Assembly (NCBI RefSeq): GCF_020882245.1
Contig: NC_083598.1
Location: 43,127,858-43,191,857, forward strand
DNA length: 64,000 nucleotides
From: Rhopalosiphum padi
Taxonomy: Eukaryota > Arthropoda > Insecta > Hemiptera > Aphididae
Direction of reading: 5' to 3'
Part shown: positions 25,859-36,400 of the stretch, one piece after another
Layout of the letters: every line of letters begins with the position of its first letter
Position numbering within the stretch: position 1 is the first letter of the stretch
Translations under genes and position numbers: made by a program
Notes under the pieces: generated by a model
The model's input: the letters and a program-made list of their open reading frames with translations, nothing else
Database searches by the model: none
Told to the model about the DNA's origin: nothing

Positions 25859-26844
25859 ATATAAATTTTCGGAGCACACTAGTTGCCTCCCAAATTATAC
25901 CAATTGCCTCCCACCCGTATCGTAAATAAAATGGTTAATCTACACTAGTTGCCTCCGATGATCTGGTAGTTAAAAATTATATACGATTTGCCTTCCAAGA
26001 ATTTACACACTGATTGCCTCCCATATAGACTTAAGTAGTGGTTCATAAATTATTATAGTAACATAATATATAGATATTTAGAAATTGTTATTGTAATTAT
26101 TTAAAAAAAAATATTAGATAATATAGGTACACAATTATATTAAAAACAATACTATAATTAATCAATAAAAAAATTATTATATAATATATTTTGTTATAAC
26201 TTATAGGTAATAATTATAAATTGTTTTATATTAAATCATTTTAAGTCATTACTCATTAAGTATATAGTTACAAATGTATAGTTACTATATTATAGTACGA
26301 TTAAAAAATTGCACATAATTAATATAAAATAATAAGTATAGGTATGTTAATACAAAACATGTGGTAGACAATTAAAAAAATATAGGTAATATACTAATAT
26401 ACATAAAATTATCTGTAAAATATTTGTATAAAAAATTATTTGCTATAACATTGTTTAGGTTTATATTTATTAGCCAATATTTGAAGGTACTCAAAATTTG
26501 ATATTTTTTTTTATTCAACTGAGTATCAATAAAAATGATTTTGTTTCTAATTTGTAATTTGTACTGTGGTTTAGGCTTATTAGAACTTTGTCTTAATATT
26601 ACAGTTTAGGTCTGAATTAATTTTAAAACTTCAATAAATTTAAATATTTTTGGATGCGGAGACCCAAAATAGCTATTAAATTTGCTATGAAAAGATTCAC
26701 ATGCGTTGGTTATTGTGAGGCAACTAGTACTAGACCCTTTTCGATTACAATAAAATTTAGAGTACGTTGGGAGGCAACTAGTATACAAATTATTGACCTT
26801 TTTGACTTCGGGAGGCAACCAGTGTGTCCCCGAAATTTTATATA
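25859..26844. mobile_element. Internally deleted MULE with box-repeat inverted ends
   Basis: Left end: ATATAAATTTTCGGAGCACA then repeated CTAGTTGCCTCCC boxes, with further boxes at about 25,910, 25,955 and 26,010. Right end, reversed: ATATAAAATTTCGGGGACAC then CTGGTTGCCTCCC, with boxes at about 26,770 and 26,715. Between them lies a C-terminal piece of a MULE transposase on the minus strand. No target-site duplication was identified. Confidence 0.65.
26372..26711 (-). pseudogene. MULE transposase, C-terminal fragment
   Basis: Reads TNACESFHSKFNSYF then SPHPKIFKFIEVLK, a signature I recognise from MULE transposases of aphids. An in-frame TAA at 26606-26608 breaks it. The frame then stays open to 26372 with lysine-rich sequence containing QYKLQIRNKIIFID. 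The N-terminal and catalytic DDE parts are missing: the coding sequence joins the right terminal repeat directly at about 26,711. The apparent ORF upstream of that point is only translated terminal repeat. Confidence 0.75.
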
Positions 26845-26845
26845 A

Positions 26846-26952
26846 CGGACGCAAGACGCAATTAATGTAGTCGTTTAGATAGTCGGACGCAATTTGTGTA
26901 CCCACTTACCAAATTTTTTATTTTGGGACGCAATTCATGTGTAGCCAAAAAT
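26846..26952. repeat. Solo box-repeat terminus (GACGCAATT boxes)
   Basis: Three spaced copies of GACGCAATT with TGTGTA/TGTAG tails (about 26,846-26,870, 26,885-26,905 and 26,925-26,945) directly follow the MULE end. The layout is the same as the neighbouring CTAGTTGCCTCCC boxes but the box differs. No inverted partner was seen, so this may be one end of another element cut by the insertion. Confidence 0.4.
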
Positions 26953-26954
26953 GT

Positions 26955-27310
26955 CATGGGTTACGGCGTTACGGGTTTAGCGTTTAAAATCGAGTGCAAT
27001 ATTGTTTGGGGGCTTCGCGTCTGAAGTGGATGCATTTGTTTGTGAGTCTTATGTCTGTAATCGGGTAGAATAGTTTGTGGGCTAGGGGGTTTGAGGTACA
27101 AAAGTGGAACAAATCGTTTATAAATTATGGATTTTGCGTTCAAACTCGGGTAGAAATATAGTGGCTTATTAGTTTTGCATTCAGAACCGGTAGTAAGTGG
27201 TTGCGAGTATGAGACGAGTATGGGATATCAAACTGGATCACATTGTTTTCGAGTTATGGGTTTTGAGTCCAAAATCGAATAAAATTTGTTCTCATCAGAA
27301 ACTGATTAAA
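26955..27310. repeat. Degenerate minisatellite, period about 60 bp
   Basis: Phrases of the kind GTTAYGGGTTTTGCGTT followed by CAAAATCGAGT and a GTTTG/GTGG tail recur about every 55-65 bp. Examples are at about 26,965, 27,125 and 27,255. The repeats are too diverged for a sharp consensus by eye. Confidence 0.45.
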
Positions 27311-29104
27311 ATTTACAAGTAGTGTTGGTAAAGCGCTATCGCTGTGTAAGTGGGTTCTAGTTATGAAATAAGGTAATATTTTTTTTGTCACGCCTGCACC
27401 GAAAGTTTGGTTTTCGACCACGGTTGAAGCACTGGAAAGCAACCTTTTTCCGTCCAGCGGGCGGAAAAGAGGAAATCCCCAAAAGTGCCGAGCACGTATC
27501 CCCTGCACAACCATAAACTAAAATGTATACCATGGTCTTTATAAAACATAAACTTTTGGTTACATCTTATATTCATAGTATAACCTCCTTGCATGACGCA
27601 TAAACATTTAAACAGTTAAATATTTAATTTGCACTGTTCCTAGATAAGTGCGTTACCTGCATAACCTTTTCCATGAACGCAGTGGCGTGACTAAAAACAG
27701 TATGTGTGGCTCACTTCCCGCCCTTGCCACACAATATACTATTACGGATTACCCGTTTTTACTCCCCGAATTAATAATGTAACGGAATTAGAATTATGAA
27801 TTATACATTTGTACGTGTTGATATTATAATAATAGCAGCTATTTTAAATCATTAATAACCAAAAATGATCGATTATAAGTTAACATATGATCATTAATCA
27901 ACATATTTAAATGCATACTAGTGTTTTATTTGTAAAATATTATTTATAGAAAAAAATATGCTATTTGAAAAAAAAAGTTATTACGTTACGTAAAAGATAA
28001 TATCGTTCTTCCGGTTACTATTATTTAAATTCATCACTTTTCTAATTCTAAAACTATACATAATTTATAAATATTATTATATAATAATAGGTATACGTAA
28101 ACAATAATATATTATATAAAATATAAATCATTAGGTAATAAATATAAATGTTTATGATATTGTAAAATTGTATAGTAAATATTTAGATTTGGCAGACAGC
28201 TATTATTGTAGCAGAACTATCAAAATTAAAATACTCTAGGGATTTTAGTCTATAATAATAGAACAACTGAAATAAATAAATATTACTTACAAAATGATGT
28301 AAACATTTTTTACGGATTGCAGACTGGTCAGCTGATCCGCCGGATCTAATATATATAGCTATAGATAATATTTTAAGAAAAATTTACGTACTAAATACGG
28401 GTCTAAGCCAAAATAGCGAAAAAATTATCCACAAATTTAAAAATCGAAAATTGATAATAGCGAAAATAAAAATAGCGAATTTTAAAATAATTGTATTTAA
28501 AACTAAAATAATCAAATAAATAATAATATAATAATAATACATGTGCATCGCATCACTCGGCTTGTATGGCGCATTGTACAGACAATTTAACTACATTTAT
28601 GCGCTGAGCAACATATTTTTCAATATACATTTTGAAATTCCCGTACGATCTACTTACTAAACAAGACGCGAAATCGTCAAAATTAAAGTGATGAAAGCCA
28701 ATAAAATAAAAAAAATATCGATTATTTCGTGTTTTTTTGCGCGTTAACTGTTTCGGGAACTCAACTAACAATGCGTATGAAGTTTGAGAGTTCAAAAATA
28801 AATCCTGGGGGCCAGATTCGATTCGATCGCGACACCCTTTTGCGTTTTCTTGAATTTTTGAATTTTTTTCAAAAAACAAATAAAATATTTTTTTTTTATA
28901 AATTTGTGTATATTTATGTATATCCCACGAATATAAAAATTAGATTTAGAAAAAGGCAATAAATAACTATGAAAAACGAGATTATACACTGATATCGATT
29001 AACTATCGTTTAGCCACAGGTATACAGTGTATGTACCACGTAATCTAATATTTTAAATAAAAAGTAATAAAAGAAGTGGTAATAGGCATGTATATAATAT
29101 ATTA
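27311..29104. other. Intergenic, no gene recognised
   Basis: Contains a CAGTGGCGTGACTAAAA hAT-like start near 27,680 and repeated AATAGCGAA phrases at 28,415-28,480. A minus-strand frame of 108 codons (28,553-28,879) has no domain that I recognise. Nothing else supported. Confidence 0.4.
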
Positions 29105-29202
29105 TGTAATACAACCTTTTTTTTTTTTGGTCGATTGCTACAACAGAAAGACTTCGAGGTCGATCGCCAGTCTATATTAAAGTTGGCCACCCCTGATATA
29201 AT
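29105..29202 (-). mobile_element. Solo hAT-like terminus
   Basis: Read in reverse it begins CAGGGGTGGCCAACTTTAAT then ATAGACTGGCGATCGACCTC, the usual look of a hAT 5' end. No partner was found nearby. Confidence 0.4.
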
Positions 29203-29389
29203 GTTATTACTACACTCTCCGTGTCACGATGTCAGTGATGTACTATTATGTCACTACAATATAATTATATATAATTAATAAATATAATATACCGTCACAT
29301 TCAGGATATCTTGTTGAGACGTCTCCGACACAGATATATTATATAGTAATAATTTTTCTACGATCGCAAAATACCATTTGCGATTTGGA

Positions 29390-30290
29390 TCGGCTGCTTT
29401 ACGACGAAACTTCGCTGATGCCCTATAGGCGATGTGTTGATCAAGCCGACTTTAAAGCGACATCAGCTGAATACGAATTTTTAAGGTAGTTATCGGATAT
29501 AAGAGTATAAGAATCAATTTAAACTGATTTAAGGAATCCCGATAGGCCAAAAACTAAACTGCCACAGGAAGCGTGCCTCGGAACAGCGGTCGTTCGAAAC
29601 ACGTGATGAGTATCAAGAATGACGGCAGCACTGAATGAATTTAACTTACCTATCTATCCACTCCTCAATCAGACCACCCAGACGGTTCCCAGTCATGATA
29701 TGAATGCCATGGTAATGCCTTGGGACACGCTTGCCGCTGTGGAGCAGTTTCGTACGAGGAATACTCGGACACAGGATGGGTTACGGGTCAGGCGCATCAT
29801 TCTGGTCGTCCTAAGAACCGAGCCTTCGCCTTGTTTTTGTCGATAGACGGAGAGCAATGTTGGGCTCTGGAAATCAAATGGTCCATTTCTTAGTTTCGTT
29901 TGGCCGAAATCAGTTTATTGAAACATTCTTGACAACTGATGGGAATGGGACTCCGTTTATATAACGTTCATAACGTTTATTTGATCATTAGTAAACTTGT
30001 AAATTTCATTATTTTAAAAATGTGTGTTTTATATAATATACAAGTTGAAACATGACAATAAGTGATAAGTGACAACTGACAAGTTAAAAAAACCTGGAAA
30101 TTATTACTAAAAAACTTGTTTTTTGTTTCATAAACAACAATACCTTTTACAATATATTGAAAATATGATAACAATTTAACTCGTCCCCGAAGTATATTTT
30201 TTTTTGTGAAAATTGTTATTAATATAATTTTATATTTATTCTTAAACATTTTAAGAACTATTATTATATGAAGTTGGAGCATATTGTCAG
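29390..30290 (+). repeat. Long inverted repeat, left arm
   Basis: The left arm pairs with 30,790-31,345 in reverse complement. Matching stretches include GGGAATGGGACTCCGTTTAT, CGTTTGGCCGAAATCAGTT, TTTAACTCGTCCCCGAA and ATAGGCGATGTGTTGATCAA. The arm is interrupted by about 330 bp (about 29,490-29,825) that the right arm lacks, a more GC-rich stretch of unknown origin. The arms enclose the Harbinger fragment. Confidence 0.8.
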
Positions 30291-30344
30291 CCGTATAGGG
30301 CATCTTCTAACTAATCATACAAACAGAAATCATGCATTATCCTT

Positions 30345-30795
30345 ATTCAACAACTACATTTATGCTTGCGTTTTTTGGGTAGTGGTACTCAGTATCAAGC
30401 TATTGGTGACATGTGTGGTGTATTAAAAGCTACTGTTTGTCGTGTAATAAGAAATGTGAAAAAAGCTATAAATGAGGTACTTTTTGCACAATTGGTACGA
30501 TGATCTAATAATATGGTAACTGGTGCTCAATGTTTCTATAGTATACCTTATAGTTTCAATAACTTTAGTCGTAGGTCGTGTTGATGAAAAATTAATTAAA
30601 ATTCATGCACCATTATTGGTAAATAATGAACCTAGCTGTGTTTGTTGGTAGACATGACAATCATTCTATTACGTGTACATCAGTTTGTGGACCAACTATG
30701 CAATTTTACGATACTATATAATTCTATATTCAAACTGGCCAGTACGTGATGCCAGTGTCTTACGCAATGGAAATTACTAATATCATAAGAAATTC
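30345..30795 (+). pseudogene. PIF/Harbinger transposase fragment
   Basis: The first frame reads IQQLHLCLRFLGSGTQYQAI then GDMCGVLKATVCRVIRNVKK, the helix-turn-helix region of Harbinger transposases (HARBI1 family). An in-frame TGA follows (at QLVR*), then a frameshift, and the catalytic region appears in another frame: VDEKLIKIHAP, then NEPSCVC, CGPTMQFYD, and WPVRDASVLRN. The last includes an expected catalytic Asp; the first motif has VDEK where IDGT is usual. Several breaks make it nonfunctional. It fills the loop between two long inverted arms. Confidence 0.75.
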
Positions 30796-31345
30796 ATATA
30801 ATAATAGTTATCAAAATGTTTAAGAATAAATATAAAATTATATTAATACAATTGTCTTTAAAAAAGCTACATTTCGGGGACGAGTTAAATAATTGTTATT
30901 ATATTTTCAATATATTTTACAAGTCAATGTTATTCGTGAAACAAAAAACAAGTTCTTTAACAATAATGTCCAGGTTTTTCTTAAATTTTCACTTATCACT
31001 TATTATTGTAATGTGTCAACTTGTATATTATTTAAACACAAATTTAACAAAATAATAAAATGTACAAGTTTACCAATGGTCAAATAAACGTTATGAACGT
31101 TATATAAACGGAGTCCCATTCCCATCAATTGTCAAGAATGTTAAAATGAACTGATTTCGGCCAAACGAAACTAAGAAATTGACCCTTTAATTTCCAGAGC
31201 ACCAACATTGCTCTCCGTTCATCGAAAAAACACGGTGAAGGTTTTGGTATTCAGCTGGTGTCGATTTAAAGTTGGATTGATCAACACATCACCTATGGGG
31301 CATCAACAAAGTTTCGCTGTAAGGTTTTGCTGGCCACCAGAACTG
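30790..31345 (-). repeat. Long inverted repeat, right arm
   Basis: Reverse complement of the left arm at 29,390-30,290, without the 330-bp interruption. Arms are about 80-90% similar by eye. Such long arms are unusual for PIF/Harbinger elements, which normally have short terminal repeats, so this may be an inverted duplication or a foldback structure built around the element. Confidence 0.8.
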
Positions 31346-31614
31346 ATGAGTTACACAACATCAAAAGTTGCCAGTTGTCCTTGCATTCTCGACACGTACC
31401 GTTTCCGTTGTCGGCGACGATAAGACTAACACTATACACCCAGATGGGTGCTGACCAGTTACCCTTAACGAATGTTTTTATCAATTTAAAAATATAGGTA
31501 CCAGTTGCCCTCACATATTAATAGGTATATTATTATATTATAATAATTATATATTATACATGATTTAAATGCCAGTCCATCAAATAGGGGAGCTAAATAT
31601 GTAAATAATAATAA
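31346..31614. other. Intergenic, nothing recognised
   Basis: Short spacer between the inverted arm and the Helitron-like element; only short AT runs. Confidence 0.4.
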
Positions 31615-31960
31615 TCTATACTAATATTATAAAGAGGAAAGATTTGATTGTTTATTTGTATTGAATAAGCTCCGAAACTACTGAACCGATTTAAATAAAA
31701 TTTTATACATAGATAGTTTAGACACCGAGAAAGGACATATACTACATTTTAATACTAAAAAAGGGCTGTAAGGGGTTGAAATAGGGGATGGTATTGGTAT
31801 ATTAATATATATTTTAACACCGTACCTGCACGGCATTGCCATCAACGTCGTGTCGGCGGTGACATAGAAGGGGAAGTTTGGGCGGCCAAGTATGGGCAAC
31901 TGCCGTACGGCACAAAACTATATATATAAATATATATGTATATAAATATATCGTGACGTA

Positions 31961-32809
31961 CCGATTGGCCGACAAATCAATTCGCCGACACACCATTTTG
32001 CCGACACACTATATTGTGATGAATTATACTTACTAAATAAACTATATTATTTTTTATTGCTTTAAATTATTTGTATAAATCACGAACATTGTTCAAGTCA
32101 ACTATTAATACTATAAATTAACAATTAACATTTTAAGCTTCCGTTTTCTAAATGAAAATGAAACATTATTGCATATAGCTTTTGTGGGATTTGTTATCAC
32201 TTCGTCCTTCAAATAAATTATTTTTAAGTTATAAAACACGTATTCAAAACTCATTTTAAAAAATGGTATAAAACTCGTGAATAAAATTGTATAAATTAAA
32301 ACAAACTCACTTTAAGCTTATTTCGAAAACCACGTTCAGCCAATTGGATTCCATGCGTCGGATGGTTATGCGTTTTTGACATTATAGCAATATTGGAATC
32401 TTCTCTGTGTATTGCTCGACCTCCACAATTATCAATACATTTATAATAGTGGTTAGAACCTCTTGTTCTATCAATACGATGTATAAAATTATCCAAAACT
32501 AAAAGTTGGCCATCTCGCTCAGAAGTTATTATAAGCCACGACATTTTAAATTTAATATTACTATATAACAAACTGACGATGCAATGATTACTTATACTGT
32601 CAACTGACAAATGCCAATAATATCATAGTATAGTTTTATCAACATTTTGATGGTAGATTGTAATATTCTAGATTTCTACATAAAAATTATTTTTGTATTT
32701 TATGAAACTACGTTTTGTCGGGGAATTGAAACTTTTTTCATTTTTACCGGTAACCGGTTTTCGCGTCAGCGAAACGAGTAGTCGGCGAATTGGGTGTCGG
32801 CGAATCGGG
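31961..32809. mobile_element. MULE-like element with box-repeat inverted ends
   Basis: The left end has boxes GGCCGACAAATCAATTCG, CGCCGACACACC and TTGCCGACACAC. The right end, read in reverse, has CGATTCGCCGACACCC, AATTCGCCGACTAC and TTTCGCTGACGCG. The ends are inverted repeats of about 45-50 bp, each made of a repeated CGCCGACA box. No clear target duplication was found. It carries a FLYWCH-type exon on the minus strand. Assignment to MULE rests on that domain, which often accompanies MULE transposases. Confidence 0.55.
32311..32544 (-). CDS. FLYWCH-type zinc-finger exon (partial gene)
   Basis: A 78-codon exon starts with MSWLIITSERDGQLLVLDN and ends at a clean donor GTGAGT (32305-32310). 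FLYWCH features are visible: the LLVLDNFIHRI strand, HYYKC with C36, C40, and the H-x-H pair in KTHNHPTH (H59, H61). FLYWCH domains bind DNA and are common in MULE-type transposases and derived proteins. Reading through the donor adds only four codons before a stop, so later exons were expected; none was recognised before the inverted repeat. It may be the captured first exon of a transposase gene. A longer frame opens at 32610, but that upstream part does not look like the domain. Confidence 0.65.
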
Positions 32810-32907
32810 CCTGAATCAAGTATATACACACGCAACCACGACACCGATTAGAGTCGTACCTAACCAGAGGTCACTTTTGCCCGAGCAACGCCGGGTAGGA
32901 CAGCTAT

Positions 32908-33276
32908 TATTATATATAAATAATAAAAATTGTATTCATAATAATAGCTCACCTGGTACAAAGAGAATAATATATAGCGTAATTAAATAGCGTAATTTTA
33001 GACGTGATTAAGTACAAAAATTATAATTATTGTATTTATTTTTTTATTATATGCATATTTTTTATGTTTCAAGTGACAAAAATTACAATGTATAAAATAA
33101 ATAGATTCCTTCATTCTGCTTTTGTTTTTTTATCCCATTTAATGATATAATTATAACATAAATCTAAACGTACATATACATATTTTATGGTTCATTGCAA
33201 TTTGTTACAAAAATATTTCTTAATTAATGTATTTGATTGTTATATTTAACTTTTGATTGATTGTAAACATGCATTA
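32908..33276. other. 3' flank of right microexon gene
   Basis: AT-rich; nothing recognised except the poly(A) signal overlapping the stop codon at its right edge. Confidence 0.4.
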
Positions 33277-33282
33277 TTTATT
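33277..33282 (-). promoter_or_regulatory. Poly(A) signal of right microexon gene
   Basis: AATAAA overlaps the TAA stop codon of the terminal exon (AATTAATAAATAATG). The cleavage site is not determined. Confidence 0.45.
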
Positions 33283-33420
33283 AATTAATATTTCTTTCTA
33301 ATAATTTCTGTTGAGCATCAGTGAAAATCTTACGATAATATGTTTTACGAGTATTATTTTCATAGATATTCAGAGCACCACAGTATGTCGTCAATAGATC
33401 AATATTAGGGTTGACATAAT
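33281..33420 (-). CDS. Exon 25, terminal coding exon with stop (right gene)
   Basis: Acceptor AATAACTTTGCAG. It opens only in phase 1: the other phases meet stops within 10 codons. Phase 1 gives 45 residues and TAA, beginning DYVNPNIDLLTTYCGALNIY and ending charged and helical (TDAQQKLLERNIN). Combined with exon 23, it makes a C...Y...YC pattern like the CYC motif of bicycle proteins. It lies between the two duplicated segments, about 2 kb left of the visible start of copy 2, so it belongs to the right gene; its twin should lie left of base 1. Confidence 0.75.
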
Positions 33421-36400
33421 CTGCAAAGTTATTAGATTAGTTATTAGATTGGTTGATTGATTACCAATAGGATTATATGTGTTAGGATAACCACCCTTTT
33501 CAGTCAATGACTGGAAAGGAGTCAACATCAGAATCTTAGGGTAGGTATACACATTCACACATTATAATATAGTCATTAGTGATCAGTAAATAATAAATAA
33601 TAATGTTATGTCCTTAACACAAATTAAAGTAAGTAGCAGGTAACATCTAGCTCCACTTGGACCGTACTTAAAAACCATCTGCCGGATACGTACAACTTCA
33701 CACTCACTGCGTGTGTGTCCGGTGAGGATCATATGTAAGGAGTGGTGTAAGGTTATAAATTCATAATTGTATTTTTCAAATAATAAAAAAATCTTCTTTT
33801 AAACGTGTTAACGACTGTTAAGTACATTGAGTGTTTCCTTAATTAATATTAAACCTGTTTACTGTTCCTTGTTTCAGTAACTAATGATAAGATTCCAGTT
33901 ATAATTGGGTAGGTAAATTAATTTGTCATATAACTAAATCCACATATAATTTATATCTTATATGTGTATGCATGTATAAGTGCACATACATATAAATGAG
34001 AAGGTAGTAGACTAGAGTGTGTGCGTGATATAAATATAATATGTGTGTGCAATGAATTATGTACACAAGAGGTAAATTATATACATAAATAAAAATAACA
34101 ACAGCCATGTACCCTCTTCGGGTGTTACTACACTTAAAACTCATTTATTAACAATTAAAATAAAAGGTATTACCGCAAAACCCGGAGAAGAACCCTGATC
34201 CGAATTATTTGTATATAAAGGCTGTTTCATAAGGAACGCAGTATTTAATTTTATTAGAAATACGCATTATAAATGATACATATTGTTTCACTACGAGTTA
34301 AGATTTAATTGTGAAACACGAAAACGATCTCCATTCTCTTTTCTTACATTTCCATGACTCCACGTTCATATTCAAAAAAGGTTGGCCCAATCATCCCACC
34401 TATCTCAAATGCCACACCAAACAGTTACTCGCTAATCGCTAGATGCATTTGATTTTTTTCACATCGTCAGAACGCTACCTCGTTAAAATACAATTAACGA
34501 ATGCTCTTCGTTTAGTTTTAGTATGATCCATTGATTCAAAATACACAATGACAATGTATTGTCCAATTCCGATGGTGTCCGATGGTGGACACGAAAATAA
34601 TAACCACTTTAATAACTTCAAAACCAATAGTTAGCAGAAATTATAAGAACAATGTCACCCACCCAACAACAAATAATTACCCCGAATTTCAAAAATGCGT
34701 TCTTTATAAAACACTTTGTACTTAATTCATAATTAGTTAATATAAATACAAATTATAACACAACTCAGTTATTATTTTGCAACAAATAACATGCTTATAA
34801 TATATATTACATTAGTAATGTTTTATTATTTATAGTTAATATTGGTACAAAATAATACATACATTGATAATTAGCTAGGTAATGGACTGCAAATTCTGTA
34901 AAATGTTATAATTGTTTTATATAAGTAGTGTAGAAGTAAATAACTAAAAAATATCAAAAAAATTGATAGATGGGATAATAGCCTAGGCCCAGGGATGACG
35001 TCAAAGGGGCATGGGTAGATGACTGCCCCGCGTAGACCTAATAACTATGTGGCACAGATGGTCAGACTAATTATATTGTATTAACTATTATTATAATTTA
35101 TGTTGTTATAACTGTTACGTGTTATTGGGTTATGTTTATTAATTAAGTTTTTAAAAAATTATAAAATATGCATAAAGTGATTGTGCAAACTTGTGTTCTG
35201 TACAAACGTATTAGCAAGAAGTTTTAAAATAAAACAAATTTAAAAGTTAAATTCAACTTTCAGAATATTTATAATACTTATTATATTCCTCTACAACTAA
35301 TTAAACTAATTAATAGATCGATGGATAATAGTAATAAAATATTATTTAGATAAAATGATAAAAATGAGATAATAAAATATTTATATAGAAAAATATAGTA
35401 AATTACTATTTTTCTACACTTATTTGTATTTTTATTGTTTAGGTTATTCAGTTATTTATTGACATTATAATTTTTCAATTTATTTAGTATAATTTCAATA
35501 AAAATGTTTATCAAAATACTGTTAATCAAAATGGCTGAAAATTTAATTCAATATTGTACAAAAAGTTATATTAATAGTATCTATATTTAAATATTTAGTA
35601 GAAAACGCACTTAAATAGTCATAAATATATTTTACACACAATTAAATTAAGAACATACGTACGATTAAGAATTTCAACTAAAAAATAAAATTGATAAATT
35701 GTTACTTATTTTAATGTGATATAATTTGTATTTGATCTTACCATATCGAGTATAAAATAAAATAAAAGTATATATATAATATATATACACACACGCATTT
35801 AAAATTGTCTGTTAGAAATTTATTTTAAATCAAAAGAAATAATATAGGTTTGCTTAAATTATTGATAATACTTTTCAAATTGCGTTTCATATTTATATGA
35901 GTCCTATATGAATGCTTCAAAAATCCAAGGTGAACTTTTGATATTTATAGTTATACATCGTACCCGTGAAATGAACCAAAAATAAAGGTTAAAAATTCCA
36001 TAGAAGAACCGTAAATTAAATATGTTTGCAATGTCAATAAACCCGGACCATACCATGTTAAGTACCTTGTAGAAATCTCTCAACGTTTGGTTTCAAGAAC
36101 CAAATATAAACTATGTTCTGCATCACAAATTATCTATACTAATTTATACTAATATTATAGAGAGGAAAGATTTGATTGTTTGTATTGAATATACTCCGAA
36201 ACTATTGAACCGATTTAATTTGGTACAAAGATAGTTTAGACACGGAGAAAGGACATATGCTACTTTTTAATACTAAAAAGGGTTGTAAGGGGTCGAAATT
36301 GGGGATGGTTAATATTATAAAAAAAATTAATTATACATCTTTTTAGGAACCTAGTAACCACTTAGAAGAAATAACAAACATTATTAAACAATTAAAAAAT

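Larger units (their letters stand above)
31615..32907 (+). mobile_element. Helitron-like element carrying a nested element
   Basis: The left end TCTATACTAATATTATA matches the Helitron at 880. The right end has the hairpin CCGAGCAACGCCGGGT and CAGCTAT instead of CAGCTAG, so the 3' end is mutated or a variant. The interior is interrupted by an element with inverted repeats (31961-32809) that holds a FLYWCH exon. Confidence 0.6.

Noticed and set aside
26606..26905. 99-codon frame taken as one protein
   Set aside because: Only its last third is transposase. The first two thirds are translated terminal repeats of the MULE-like element.
28553..28879. 108-codon minus-strand frame
   Set aside because: No recognised domain, start context or splice partner; overlapped by open frames on the other strand.
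29977..30303. Frames sharing MFKNKYKIILI at 29977-30303 and 30816-31055
   Set aside because: They are the same non-coding sequence in the two inverted arms, not a gene pair.
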